Assembly: GCF_030269605.1 (NCBI RefSeq)
Contig: NZ_BSTQ01000002.1
Location: 1 to 64,000 of the forward strand
Reading direction: 5' to 3'
Length of the DNA stretch: 64,000 nt
Source of the DNA: Lentzea sp. NBRC 105346
GTDB lineage: Bacteria > Actinomycetota > Actinomycetes > Mycobacteriales > Pseudonocardiaceae
Below, one piece after another: positions 27,062 through 35,411 of this stretch. Both the position numbers and the translations under genes were made by a program. The notes beneath the pieces are model-generated. The model did no database searches. It was given only the letters and a program-made list of their open reading frames with translations, and was not told the DNA's origin. Numbering within the stretch: position 1 is the first letter of the stretch; each line of letters starts with the position of its first letter.

Positions 27062-29023
27062 GGCGGCGAGGGCTGGGGTTAGTGGTTCGTGGCCCATTGC
27101 CATCGAGTACAGCTCCTCGAAGGTGTCGAGGGTCTTCGCGATGGCGTGGCGGGCGATGAGGTCCTCGCTCGCCGCGCCCATCCGGGCCCTCGTCGGCTCG
27201 TCGTGCACCAGGGCGTGCAGGCGCTCGGCGAGGGCAGTGACATCACCGGGCGGGTAGAGCCAGCCGTTGCGTCCGGGCTGCACGAGGTGCGGCAACGCCA
27301 TGGCGTCGGCCGCGATCACCGGCTTGCCCGCGGCCATGGCCTCCATGGTGGCGAGCGACTGCAGCTCCGCGATCCCCGGCATCACGAAGAGATCGCACCG
27401 CACGTAGGCGTCGAGCAGCGTCTCCTCGTCGACGAACCCGTGGAACCGCACGCGGTTGGTGATCCCGAGGTCACGCGCCATCAGCTCCCACTCGTCGCGG
27501 CACGTGCCGTCCCCGACGATCTCCGCGGCCGCACCGGGCACCCGCGCCAGGGCGCGCAGCAGTTCGTCGACGCGCTTCTCCTCGTCGAGCCGGCCGACGA
27601 ACAGGGCGGTCGGCATGTCCGTCAACCGGCGGGCACTGCGATCCCGGTAGCGGGAGATGTCGATGCCGCACGACACGGGGATGGCGCGCTCCGGGAAACC
27701 GTTGTCGTGCAACAGCTGCACGGCGCGCGGCGTGGGCGCGGTGACGATGTCCGCGGCGCCGAACACGTTCGCCAGGTCGCGGTACGCCCAGCGGGACGCG
27801 GCCTCCTGGAGGACCCGCGGCACGTGGGCGAGGCCGAACAGGTTCTCCGGCATGAAGTGGTTGGTCGCCACCGTCGGGATGCCCAGCGCCTTGGCCTGCC
27901 GCAACGCCAGCCGTCCGACGACGAAGTGGGCCTGCGAGTGCAGGACGTCCGGCTGCAGTTCCGACAGCAGTGCCCGGATCTCCGCGCGCGTCTGCCACGG
28001 CAGGCAGACCCGGAAGTCGCGGTAGAACGGTGTGCCGTGTGATCGCAACCGGTGCACCGTGATGCCCGGCAACGGTTCCGCGCGCGGGGTGTCGGGGCAC
28101 AGGACGTGCACGTCGTGGCCACGGCTCGCCAGGCCGGCCGCCAGGCGGTGCGCGAACCGCGCGGCGCCGTTGACGTCCGGCGGGAACGTGTCGGCCGCGA
28201 TGACGATTCGCGTGGCGGCGGCAGGGTTCTTCACAACGAGCTCCGATCGGGTTGAAGGCTTGGCCAGGGCGAGTACTCCGCCGATGGCGACGAGTGCGCA
28301 GGTGATCTCCGCGACGGCGGTCCACCCGGAGGTCCGGGACGCCTCGCCGAGCAGCAGTGCGCCGATGCCGACCGCGACGAGCGGGTCGACGACGGTGAGG
28401 CAGGCGACCGCGACGTGCGGCGGTCCGCCCGCGTAGGCGTGCTGGACGAGCCAGCCGCCGACGATCAGTGCGATGACGATGCCCGTCACCGTGAGCACGG
28501 TGGACAGTCCGAACGGTCCTTGCTGGACCGCTCGCATGAGGACGGACACGAAGCCGTACGCCACGCCCCCGGCGGTGGCGAACGCGACGGCGCTCGTGCG
28601 GGGACGGTTCGTCAGTACCGCGACCAGTCCGGGCACGGCGATGAGGCCGAGCACGATCAGCGCCGCGGTCAGTTCCGCGTCCGGAGCGATCTGGGTGGCC
28701 GTGGCGCTGCCCGACGCGAGCAGCACGAACCCGCCGACGCCGAGCGTGGTGACGGCCACCGCGGGCAGCTCGCGGGTGCGCCCGTCGAGCAACGCGGTGA
28801 TGCCGATGGCCAGCACGCCGATCGGCTGGATCACGGTGAGCGGTGCCATGCCGAGCGCGACGGCATGCACGCCCGCGCCCGTGACCAGCAGCGCGAGCCC
28901 GGCGAGCCAGCGTTTGTTCTTCAACGTGGCGAGGCGGGGTGCGCCGTCGACGGCCTGGTGCTGCAGGCGGGCCGCGAAGGCGAAACAGAACGCGCCGAGC
29001 ACGGCGAGCAGGATCGCGATCAT
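27059..29023 (-). CDS. Fusion of a DMT/EamA-like membrane domain to a GT4 glycosyltransferase
   Basis: The product is 654 aa. Residues 1-260 contain nine or ten hydrophobic helices resembling DMT/EamA- or NIPA-like transporters (AARLQHQAVDGAPRL, VIQPIGVLAIGITALLDGR). Residues about 270-645 form a GT-B glycosyltransferase of family 4: ADTFPPDVNGAARFAHRLA at the start, LFVGRLDEEKRVDELL and the EX7E nucleotide-sugar motif in IAELQSLATMEAMAAGKPVIA. GT4 enzymes near such sites include PimB/MgtA-like mannosyl- or glucuronosyltransferases of envelope lipids. The fused membrane part could anchor the catalytic domain or move a lipid or sugar substrate. ATG 29023 overlaps the stop of the small upstream ORF. 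Confidence 0.85.
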   Translation of the reverse strand: MIAILLAVLGAFCFAFAARLQHQAVDGAPRLATLKNKRWLAGLALLVTGAGVHAVALGMAPLTVIQPIGVLAIGITALLDGRTRELPAVAVTTLGVGGFVLLASGSATATQIAPDAELTAALIVLGLIAVPGLVAVLTNRPRTSAVAFATAGGVAYGFVSVLMRAVQQGPFGLSTVLTVTGIVIALIVGGWLVQHAYAGGPPHVAVACLTVVDPLVAVGIGALLLGEASRTSGWTAVAEITCALVAIGGVLALAKPSTRSELVVKNPAAATRIVIAADTFPPDVNGAARFAHRLAAGLASRGHDVHVLCPDTPRAEPLPGITVHRLRSHGTPFYRDFRVCLPWQTRAEIRALLSELQPDVLHSQAHFVVGRLALRQAKALGIPTVATNHFMPENLFGLAHVPRVLQEAASRWAYRDLANVFGAADIVTAPTPRAVQLLHDNGFPERAIPVSCGIDISRYRDRSARRLTDMPTALFVGRLDEEKRVDELLRALARVPGAAAEIVGDGTCRDEWELMARDLGITNRVRFHGFVDEETLLDAYVRCDLFVMPGIAELQSLATMEAMAAGKPVIAADAMALPHLVQPGRNGWLYPPGDVTALAERLHALVHDEPTRARMGAASEDLIARHAIAKTLDTFEELYSMAMGHEPLTPALAA

Positions 29024-29124
29024 GACGTCGGCCCCGTCCCCCGAGGCGCCACATCACGCCTGGTCCCTTCCACCCCGGCGCCCGTGACCAGCAGCGCGGC
29101 GCCGCCCGGCAGGATCGCGATCAT
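29020..29124 (-). pseudogene. 34-codon remnant duplicating the start of the downstream fusion gene
   Basis: ATG 29124 overlaps the DUF998 stop (ATGA) and the ORF's own TGA overlaps the next start (ATGA). It begins MIAIL, as does the fusion protein, then continues AALLVTGAGV, which matches residues about 44-53 of that protein almost base for base. It looks like a tandem partial duplicate with ~40 codons deleted. It may be translated as a coupling peptide but is unlikely to have an independent function. Confidence 0.6.
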
Positions 29125-29732
29125 GATGTTCGCCTCATTCCGGCGAGCGCGAACAGCAGTCCGTAGAGGACGGCGAACAGCACCCGCTCCGCGAGCCCGC
29201 GCGCGCTGAACCCGTGAATCGAAACGTGGCTGAGCAGAAATGCGGCGCTCGCCGCTCCGCTCACCACGGCGAGGGCGCGCAGTTTCGGATAACTACGGGA
29301 AATGAGCAGTCCGGCGAGCGGCAGGCTGACGAACATGACCGCCCCCGCGTACCGGTGCACGAGTCCCGAAAACGACGTCGGCACGCCTTCCGGGTCGGTC
29401 GGGAAGATCGTCGCGACGGTCAGTCCCGCCGACCACAATCCCATCAACCAGGCCGCCGGCCTGCGCAGATCCTTGATCAGCAACGCCGACGCGGCGGCCA
29501 GCGTCAACGCCGTGGCCGCCAGCAGCCCGGTTCCCCCGCTGACGAACACGTAGTCGCTGATCGTGTACCTGATCGGGCTCAACCCACCGGACACGAAGTG
29601 CAGATAAACCACCGGGAACAGCGACAGCGCCAGTCCCCCGACCACGAATATCCGTCTTTTCGCCCCCGTTGCGATCACGCGCTCAGTCTCTTGCGGACTT
29701 CTTTCCGCAGGAATGGGGAACTCCCCCGACAC
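29121..29732 (-). CDS. DUF998 integral membrane protein
   Basis: The product is 203 aa with about six transmembrane helices. DUF998 features are SPIRYTISDYVFVSGGTG near the N-terminus, IFPTDPEG in the middle, and the FSGLVHRYAGAVMF segment. The family is widespread in actinobacteria and its function is unknown. It is divergent from the ABC transporter operon (69 bp gap) and upstream in the same direction as the transporter-GT4 fusion gene, linked through a short overlapping remnant ORF. Confidence 0.8.
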   Translation of the reverse strand: MSGEFPIPAERSPQETERVIATGAKRRIFVVGGLALSLFPVVYLHFVSGGLSPIRYTISDYVFVSGGTGLLAATALTLAAASALLIKDLRRPAAWLMGLWSAGLTVATIFPTDPEGVPTSFSGLVHRYAGAVMFVSLPLAGLLISRSYPKLRALAVVSGAASAAFLLSHVSIHGFSARGLAERVLFAVLYGLLFALAGMRRTS

Positions 29733-29801
29733 AACCCTGAAGCCACCCCGAGGTGAGGGGTGGGGCTGCCCCCACCACCGCTGGCACTAGGCTTGCCGTC
29801 C

Positions 29802-30734
29802 GTGAGCCCGAATTCCCAGCCCCTTGCGGTCGAAGTGTCGGGGCTGGTCAAGCGATACGGCTCGAAGACCGCCGTGGACGGCCTCGATCTGGTGCAGGAA
29901 CGCGGCACCGTCCTCGCCCTGCTCGGCCCGAACGGCGCAGGCAAGACGTCGACCGTCGAGATCTGCGAGGGATTCCGCGGATACGACGCGGGATCCGTGC
30001 GCGTGCTCGGCCTGCCCGCCGGTTCCCCGGCGCTGCGGCCGCGCATCGGCGTGATGCCGCAGGGCGGTGGCGGCTACCCCGGTGTCCGCGCCGACGAGAT
30101 GCTGAACCTGGTCGCGTCGTGCGCCGCCAACCCCCTCGATGTCGGCTGGCTGCTGGACGTTCTCGGCCTGGGCGGCGTGCTGCGCACGCCCTACAAGCGG
30201 TTGTCCGGCGGCCAGCAGCAACGGCTGTCCCTGGCGTGTGCGCTGGTCGGACGCCCGGAGCTGGTCTTCCTCGACGAGCCGACCGCGGGCATGGACCCGC
30301 AGGCGCGCCGCCTGGTGTGGGACCTCGTCGAGGCGTTGAAGTCCGACGGCGTGACCGTGTTGCTGACGACGCATCTCATGGACGAGGCCGAGGCGCTCGC
30401 CGACCACGTGGTGATCATCGACCAGGGCCAGGTCGTCGCGTCCGGCTCGCCGGTCGAACTGACCACGCACGGGCCGGACGACCAGCAGCTGCGCTTCCGC
30501 GCCCGCGCCGGGCTCGATACCTCTCTGCTGACCGCCGCGTTGCCCGAGGGCCTGCGCGTGCGTGAGGCGTCGCGCGGCACGTACCTCGTCGAGGGCCTGA
30601 TCGACCCGCAGGTCGTGTCGACCGTGACGGCGTGGTGCGCGCAGCAGGGCGTGCTGGCCGAGGAGCTGCACGTGGCGAAGCGCAGCCTGGAGGACGTCTT
30701 CCTCGAACTCACCGGCAGGGAGCTGCGGTCATGA
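29802..30734 (+). CDS. ABC transporter ATP-binding protein
   Basis: The product is 310 aa from GTG 29802. Walker A LGPNGAGKTS, Q-loop VMPQGGGGYPG, signature LSGGQQQR, Walker B LVFLDEPTAGMDP and the H-loop TTHLMDEAEAL are all intact. A C-terminal extension of ~90 residues is typical of ABC-2 (DrrA-like) exporters. It is followed by its permease with an ATGA overlap. Its place on the path mptB-ABC-ctaA matches the mycobacterial Rv1458c/Rv1457c pair. The substrate is unknown. Confidence 0.92.
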   Translation: MSPNSQPLAVEVSGLVKRYGSKTAVDGLDLVQERGTVLALLGPNGAGKTSTVEICEGFRGYDAGSVRVLGLPAGSPALRPRIGVMPQGGGGYPGVRADEMLNLVASCAANPLDVGWLLDVLGLGGVLRTPYKRLSGGQQQRLSLACALVGRPELVFLDEPTAGMDPQARRLVWDLVEALKSDGVTVLLTTHLMDEAEALADHVVIIDQGQVVASGSPVELTTHGPDDQQLRFRARAGLDTSLLTAALPEGLRVREASRGTYLVEGLIDPQVVSTVTAWCAQQGVLAEELHVAKRSLEDVFLELTGRELRS

Positions 30735-31486
30735 CTTTCGCGCCGGGAACGTTCACGCCCGCGCCGGGCCGCGGCCGGTTGGGTCGCATGCTGTTCGTGC
30801 ACGCCCGCACCGAGGCGATGCTGACATTGCGTAACGGCGAACAGATTCTGCTGACAGTACTGATCCCGCTGGCGCTGCTCGTGGCGTTGTCGTTGATGAC
30901 GGTCATTCCGCTGCCGGCCCCGCGGGTCGGCTCGGCCGCCGCGCGGATCTTCGCGCTGGCGATCATCTCGTCGGCGTTCACCGGTCAGGCGATCGCGTTG
31001 GGCTTCGACCGGCGCTACGGGGTGTTGAAACGGCTGGCGGCGTCCGCGATGCCGCGGTGGCTGCTGGTGGCCGGGCGGGTTTCCGGCGCGCTCGCGGTCG
31101 TGGTGGTGCAGCTGGTGATCCTCGGCGTGACCGCGCTGGTGCTGGGGTGGCGGTTGCCGCTGTCCGGGCTGCCGTGGCTCCTGGTGCTGTCGGTGCTGGG
31201 CACGCTGTCGTTCGGCGCACTCGGGGTGCTGCTCGGCGGATCGCTGCGCGCGGAGATCGTGCTGGCGCTGGCGAACATCGTGTGGTTCCTGCTGCTGATG
31301 GTCGGCGGTGTCGCGTTGACGATGCCGGTCGGGTTCGTCGACCTGCTGCCGTCCGCGGCGCTGGCCAAGGCGATGGAGGCCGCGGTCGTGCATGGCACCG
31401 CCCCCGGTCTCGGGCCGGTGCTGGTGCTGATCGGGTGGGGTGTGGCGGCCGGTGTGCTGGCCACGCGCACGACGAAGCTGACCTGA
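30731..31486 (+). CDS. ABC-2 type transporter permease
   Basis: The product is 251 aa. The ATG at 30731 overlaps the ATPase stop (ATGA). It has six predicted transmembrane helices and the ABC-2 permease pattern RRYGVLKRLAASAMPRWLLVAGR in the region between helices 2 and 3. It forms an exporter with the preceding ATPase. Equivalent to Rv1457c by gene order, but here ctaA does not follow until 45.3 kb. Confidence 0.88.
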   Translation: MTFAPGTFTPAPGRGRLGRMLFVHARTEAMLTLRNGEQILLTVLIPLALLVALSLMTVIPLPAPRVGSAAARIFALAIISSAFTGQAIALGFDRRYGVLKRLAASAMPRWLLVAGRVSGALAVVVVQLVILGVTALVLGWRLPLSGLPWLLVLSVLGTLSFGALGVLLGGSLRAEIVLALANIVWFLLLMVGGVALTMPVGFVDLLPSAALAKAMEAAVVHGTAPGLGPVLVLIGWGVAAGVLATRTTKLT

Positions 31487-31512
31487 CAGGCTGTTAATAA
31501 GTTATCGTTCCA

Positions 31513-31534
31513 GGTCGCCGTTTTACCGGCGACC
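31513..31534. terminator. Small hairpin after the ABC transporter operon
   Basis: A perfect 8-bp stem GGTCGCCG/CGGCGACC with a TTTTAC loop lies 27 bp after the permease stop and 33 bp before the protease start. It could terminate the ABC transcript or shape the protease leader. There is no U-tract after the stem. Confidence 0.45.
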
Positions 31535-31567
31535 ATTCCTCCACCCTGCTTATTTGGAGGAAGAACC

Positions 31568-32488
31568 ATGTTCCCTGCATGGAAACGCCGGACGGTTTTC
31601 GCCGTCGGGACCCTCGTGGTCGGTGCCTTCGCCCTGCCGGGCGCCGCTCCAGTCTCGATCGCCACGACCTCGGCGGACTGCTCGTCGGCACGCGTGGCGC
31701 CGGGCGCCCACGTCAAGGAGCGCAACGAGATCTCGCAGGCCGAGGCCAACCTGCGGGAGGCCGACCTGCGCACGAAGCTGGCCAAGGCCCCCATCTCGGC
31801 CCAGGCCGGTGGCACGGTCCAGGTCGTCTTCCACGTCGTCACCGGCAACAACGGCCTCGGTGCGATCTCGGACGCCACGATCGCCAAGCAGATCCAGGTG
31901 CTCAACGACGGCTTCGCCGGCGCCGAGGCGCCCGGCACGGCGGCGAACACGGGCTTCAAGTTCGTGCTGCAGGCGACCAAGCGCTGGTCGAACAACACCT
32001 GGTTCAACAACGTCGACGACCCCACCACCGAGCGGCAGATGAAGTCCGCGACGCGGGTCGGCGGCGCGGCCACGTTGAACGTGTGGTCGACCAACACGAG
32101 CTACCTCGGGTTCGCGACGTTCCCGAGCAGCTCCAGCGCGACCTCGAAGACCGACGGTGTCGTCATCAGCTTCACCAGCGTGCCGGGCGGCAGCGCGACG
32201 AACTTCAACCTCGGCAAGACCCTCACGCACGAGACCGGCCACTGGATGGGCCTGTACCACACGTTCCAGGGCGGCTGCACGACGACGAACGACCGGGTGT
32301 CGGACACGCCCGCGCAGTCCAGCTCCACCTCGGGCTGCCCGGCGGGCCGCGACTCGTGCAACCTGCCGGGTCTCGACCCGATCCACAACTACATGGACTA
32401 CAGCTACGACAGTTGCTACAACCAGTTCACTCCGGGGCAGAACGCGCGCATCCAGAGTGCGTGGACGGCTTACCGCGCCGGTAAGTGA
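31568..32488 (+). CDS. Secreted M43-family (pappalysin-like) zinc metalloprotease
   Basis: The product is 306 aa; the ATG follows TTTGGAGGAAGAACC. A signal peptide is likely (residues 1-35: basic start, hydrophobic core, Ala-Pro end). The zinc site HExxHxxGxxH is present as H221-E-T-G-H225-W-M-G-L-Y-H231. A downstream DPIHNYMDYSYDSCYNQFTPGQ gives the Met-turn, and cysteine pairs (GGCTTTN, GCPAGRDSCN) are typical of M43 enzymes. It is probably an extracellular protease with a propeptide between about 36 and 75. Monocistronic. Confidence 0.9.
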   Translation: MFPAWKRRTVFAVGTLVVGAFALPGAAPVSIATTSADCSSARVAPGAHVKERNEISQAEANLREADLRTKLAKAPISAQAGGTVQVVFHVVTGNNGLGAISDATIAKQIQVLNDGFAGAEAPGTAANTGFKFVLQATKRWSNNTWFNNVDDPTTERQMKSATRVGGAATLNVWSTNTSYLGFATFPSSSSATSKTDGVVISFTSVPGGSATNFNLGKTLTHETGHWMGLYHTFQGGCTTTNDRVSDTPAQSSSTSGCPAGRDSCNLPGLDPIHNYMDYSYDSCYNQFTPGQNARIQSAWTAYRAGK

Positions 32489-32537
32489 GTTCTTCCGGCC
32501 GCGGGCGGGGTTTCCCGCCCGCGGCTACCTTCGTTCC

Positions 32538-33254
32538 ATGGAGTTCAGGGGTGAGCGGTTCGAGAACGTCGACCTGACCGGCGCGTTCTTTTCCAACGTC
32601 GACCTCACCGGCGTGCGCTTCCGCGGTGCCCTGGTCGCCGACGTGACGATCGACGGCTGGATCAAGAGCCTTCGCGTCAACGACGTGGACGTCGGCCCGT
32701 TGATCGAGGCCGAGCTCGACCGCCGTTACCCCGACCGGGCCAAGATGCGGCCCGTCGACGCCGACGGATTCCGCACCGCATGGGCCATTCTCGAACGACT
32801 GTGGGCCGAGACCGTGGCCAAGGCGTCTTCGCTGGATCCCGCGCTGTTGCACATGCGGGTCGACGGCGAGTGGTCGTTCATCGAAACGTTGCGGCACCTG
32901 GTGTTCGCGACCGACGCGTGGATCCGGCGGGTGGTGCTGGGCGATCCGTCGCCGTGGGACCCGCTGGACCTGCCGCACGACGAGATGCCCGATATCCCTG
33001 GGGTTCCACGCGACCTCACCGCGCGGCCTTCGCTCGACGAGGTGCTCGCGTTGCGGGCCGACCGGATGGCCACCGTGCGTTCGCTGATCGACGACCTGAC
33101 CGACGAGCAGCTCTCGGCGCCCACCACGCCGGTGCTCACGCCGGGGTATCCGGAGTCCGTCAGCTTCACCGTTGGGCGGTGCCTGTCGACGATCCTGAAC
33201 GAGGAATGGGAGCACCGGCTGTTCGCCGAGCGCGATCTGCTTGACCTCCAGTAA
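32538..33254 (+). CDS. DinB-like protein with N-terminal pentapeptide-like repeats
   Basis: The product is 238 aa from the ATG at 32538. Residues 1-40 have short pentapeptide-type repeats (FENVDLTGAFFSNVDLTGVRFRGA). The rest is a DinB/MDMPI four-helix bundle with HMRVDGEWSFIETLRHLVFATDAWIRR and a late NEEWEHR; the spaced histidines are candidate metal ligands. DinB-like proteins act as thiol-dependent enzymes (mycothiol, bacillithiol), but the substrate here is unknown. Its stop overlaps an alternative start of the next gene (TAATG). Confidence 0.8.
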   Translation: MEFRGERFENVDLTGAFFSNVDLTGVRFRGALVADVTIDGWIKSLRVNDVDVGPLIEAELDRRYPDRAKMRPVDADGFRTAWAILERLWAETVAKASSLDPALLHMRVDGEWSFIETLRHLVFATDAWIRRVVLGDPSPWDPLDLPHDEMPDIPGVPRDLTARPSLDEVLALRADRMATVRSLIDDLTDEQLSAPTTPVLTPGYPESVSFTVGRCLSTILNEEWEHRLFAERDLLDLQ

Positions 33255-33277
33255 TGTCGAGGTTGCACGCTGGTCTC

Positions 33278-33646
33278 ATGTTCACGGACACCGAGATCGC
33301 CTACCTCGCCACCCAGCGGCTGGGCCGGCTCGCGACCCAGCAGCCGAACGGAACGCTGCAGGCCAACCCCGTCGGGTTCCGCTACAACCCCGACACGAAG
33401 ACGATCGACATCGCCGGGCACAACATGGCGGCGAGCCGGAAGTTCCGCAACGTGGCCGCCAACGGCCGGGTCGCGTTCGTGGTCGACGACATCGCCTCCG
33501 TGCAGCCCTGGCGCGTGCGGTGTGTCGAGATCCGGGGGACGGCCGAGGCGCTCACCGACCCGGCGGACTCGAACGCGCCGTTCCCCGGACCGATCATCCG
33601 GATCCACCCGGACCGCGTGATCAGCTTCGGCCTGTCCAGCAGCTGA
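33278..33646 (+). CDS. PPOX-class F420/FMN-dependent protein
   Basis: The product is 122 aa from ATG 33278; an in-frame ATG at 33254 would add 8 residues. A split-barrel flavin/F420-binding fold is recognisable from FTDTEIAYLATQRLGRLAT, followed by LQANPVGFRYN, IDIAGHNMAASRKFRNVAANGRVAFVVDD and RCVEIRGTAEAL. Members reduce quinones or other substrates with F420H2. The final 26 bp overlap the convergent O-methyltransferase gene. Confidence 0.8.
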   Translation: MFTDTEIAYLATQRLGRLATQQPNGTLQANPVGFRYNPDTKTIDIAGHNMAASRKFRNVAANGRVAFVVDDIASVQPWRVRCVEIRGTAEALTDPADSNAPFPGPIIRIHPDRVISFGLSSS

Positions 33647-34271
33647 TCTCCATACCGTCCCCCGTCGGGAACGAGGCGTTGACATAGCCGTTGGCCGGTT
33701 CGCGCACGTAGTCCAGGTAGCCGGCCACCGTGGCGAACGAGGTGTTGTCGGCCACGACCAGCGCGCCCGGCGCGAGCCGGGGTTCCAGCCCCCGCAACAC
33801 CGGCACGTACAGATCCTTCCACCCGTCCAGCAGCACGAACCCGATCGGGCCCGGCAGCTCGGCCAGGGTCTGTGTCGCGTCACCCTCCAGGATCGTCACC
33901 ACCTCACCGACGCCGGCCTCGTCTACATTGGACCGCGCGGCGGCGATCTTCGCGGCACTCATCTCGGTGCCGTACACGTGGCCCGTGCCGTTGTCCGTGA
34001 CCGCCGCGGCCAGGAACAGCGTGGAGACGCCGAACGATGTCCCGAACTCCACCACGGTCTCGGGCTTTCCGTTGCGCACCAACGCGTAGAGCAGATCGCC
34101 GCCTTGCGGGGAGATCGGCAGGTAGACCTCCGCCATGGCGTCGGCGCGCTGTTGCGCCGTGGCGTTCTCGGGCACCGACGGGCGCCTGCTGTCGTCGAGC
34201 TCGGCGTCGGCGTACAACCGGTCGAGGACCTTCATCACCTGTGGGCTGCGCATGGTCGCAACAATAGACAT
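33621..34271 (-). CDS. Class I SAM-dependent O-methyltransferase (CCoAMT/COMT-like)
   Basis: The product is 216 aa from ATG 34271; ATG 34253 is an alternative. It has the small O-methyltransferase layout: PISPQGGDLLYALVRNG, motif I VVEFGTSFGVSTLFLA, acidic GTEMSAAK, FVLLDGWKDLYVPVLRGLEPRLAPGALVVADNT. Members methylate catechol-type or related hydroxyls with divalent metal. Stand-alone gene, divergent from the epimerase gene. Confidence 0.85.
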   Translation of the reverse strand: MSIVATMRSPQVMKVLDRLYADAELDDSRRPSVPENATAQQRADAMAEVYLPISPQGGDLLYALVRNGKPETVVEFGTSFGVSTLFLAAAVTDNGTGHVYGTEMSAAKIAAARSNVDEAGVGEVVTILEGDATQTLAELPGPIGFVLLDGWKDLYVPVLRGLEPRLAPGALVVADNTSFATVAGYLDYVREPANGYVNASFPTGDGMEISCWTGRS

Positions 34272-34362
34272 CGAGGAAGCCCACCTGCCCAGATATGACG
34301 ATTCTCTGACGTGACCGGCCGATCGGCAGCCACGGCCGGTGATCGTCTCTAGCGTCTGAGGG

Positions 34363-35409
34363 GTGCGAACACTCGTAACCGGCGGGGCCGGCTTCGTCGG
34401 CTCCCATGTCGCCGATCTGCTGTCCGACGAGGGGCACGAAGTCGTGGTCCTCGACAACCTCCTGCCCACCGCGCACGGCTCGCCACACCCGCCCGCTTAC
34501 ACCGCCCGCCACCGGTTCCTACGTGGCGACGTCACCGACCTGGTCGCCGAACTGCTGGACGGCGTCGACGCGGTCTGCCACCAGGCGGCCGTCGTCGGGC
34601 ACGGCATCGACCCGTCCGACGCGCCGGCGTACGCGCTGAACAACGACTATGGCACCGCCGTGCTGCTGGCCGCGATGCACCGGGCCGGCGTCCGGAAACT
34701 GGTGCTCGCGTCGTCGATGGTGGTCTACGGCGAAGGGCGTTACGAGTGCCCAGAACACGGGATCGTCCCTCCGGAGCCGCGGAAGCGGTCCGATGTGGAT
34801 GCCGGACGCTTCGAGCCCACCTGCGCCTGCGGCTCCGAGCTCGGCTGGCGGCTGGTGCCCGAGGACGCGCCGCTGCAACCGCGAAGCACTTATGCCGCAA
34901 CGAAACTCGCTCAGGAACATCTGGCGGCGGCGTGGGCCCGTCAGACCGGCGGGACGGTCTGGGCGTTGCGCTACCACAACGTCTACGGTCCCCGGATGCC
35001 GCAGAACACCCCGTACGCCGGGGTGGCGTCGCTGTTCCGCTCGGCCTTGCTGCGGGGCGAGGAGCCCACGGTGCTGGAGGACGGCGGACAGCAGCGCGAC
35101 TTCGTCCACGTGCACGACGTCGCGCGGGCGAACGTCCTGGCGCTGCGCACCGACGGGCCCGAAGGCGACCTCGTCCCGTTGAACATCTGTTCCGGTCAGC
35201 CGCACACCGTCGGCGAACTGGCCGAAGAGCTCGCGAAGGCCTGCGGAGGGCCGGCCCCACGGATCGTCGGCGGCGCCAGGCCCGCCGACGTCCGGCATGT
35301 CGTCGCCGATCCCGGCAAAGCCGAACGGGTGCTCGGCTTCGTCGCGCAGACCGGCTTCGCCGACGGCATTGCGGGATTCGCCACCGCCGAACTGCGGGAA
35401 CCGGTGTGA
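34363..35409 (+). CDS. NAD-dependent sugar epimerase/dehydratase with a Cys-rich insertion
   Basis: The product is 348 aa from GTG 34363. An extended SDR: GGAGFVGS nucleotide-binding motif (residues 7-14), catalytic Ser/Thr region VLASSMVVYGEG and Y177-x3-K181 (YAATK). Residues 125-172 form an insertion with CPEH (Cys129, His132) and CAC (Cys154, Cys156), a potential small zinc site not usual for UDP-glucose 4-epimerases. It is convergent with the sensor kinase gene and borders a glycosyltransferase operon, so it may supply a modified nucleotide sugar for it. Confidence 0.85.
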   Translation: MRTLVTGGAGFVGSHVADLLSDEGHEVVVLDNLLPTAHGSPHPPAYTARHRFLRGDVTDLVAELLDGVDAVCHQAAVVGHGIDPSDAPAYALNNDYGTAVLLAAMHRAGVRKLVLASSMVVYGEGRYECPEHGIVPPEPRKRSDVDAGRFEPTCACGSELGWRLVPEDAPLQPRSTYAATKLAQEHLAAAWARQTGGTVWALRYHNVYGPRMPQNTPYAGVASLFRSALLRGEEPTVLEDGGQQRDFVHVHDVARANVLALRTDGPEGDLVPLNICSGQPHTVGELAEELAKACGGPAPRIVGGARPADVRHVVADPGKAERVLGFVAQTGFADGIAGFATAELREPV

Positions 35410-35411
35410 GA

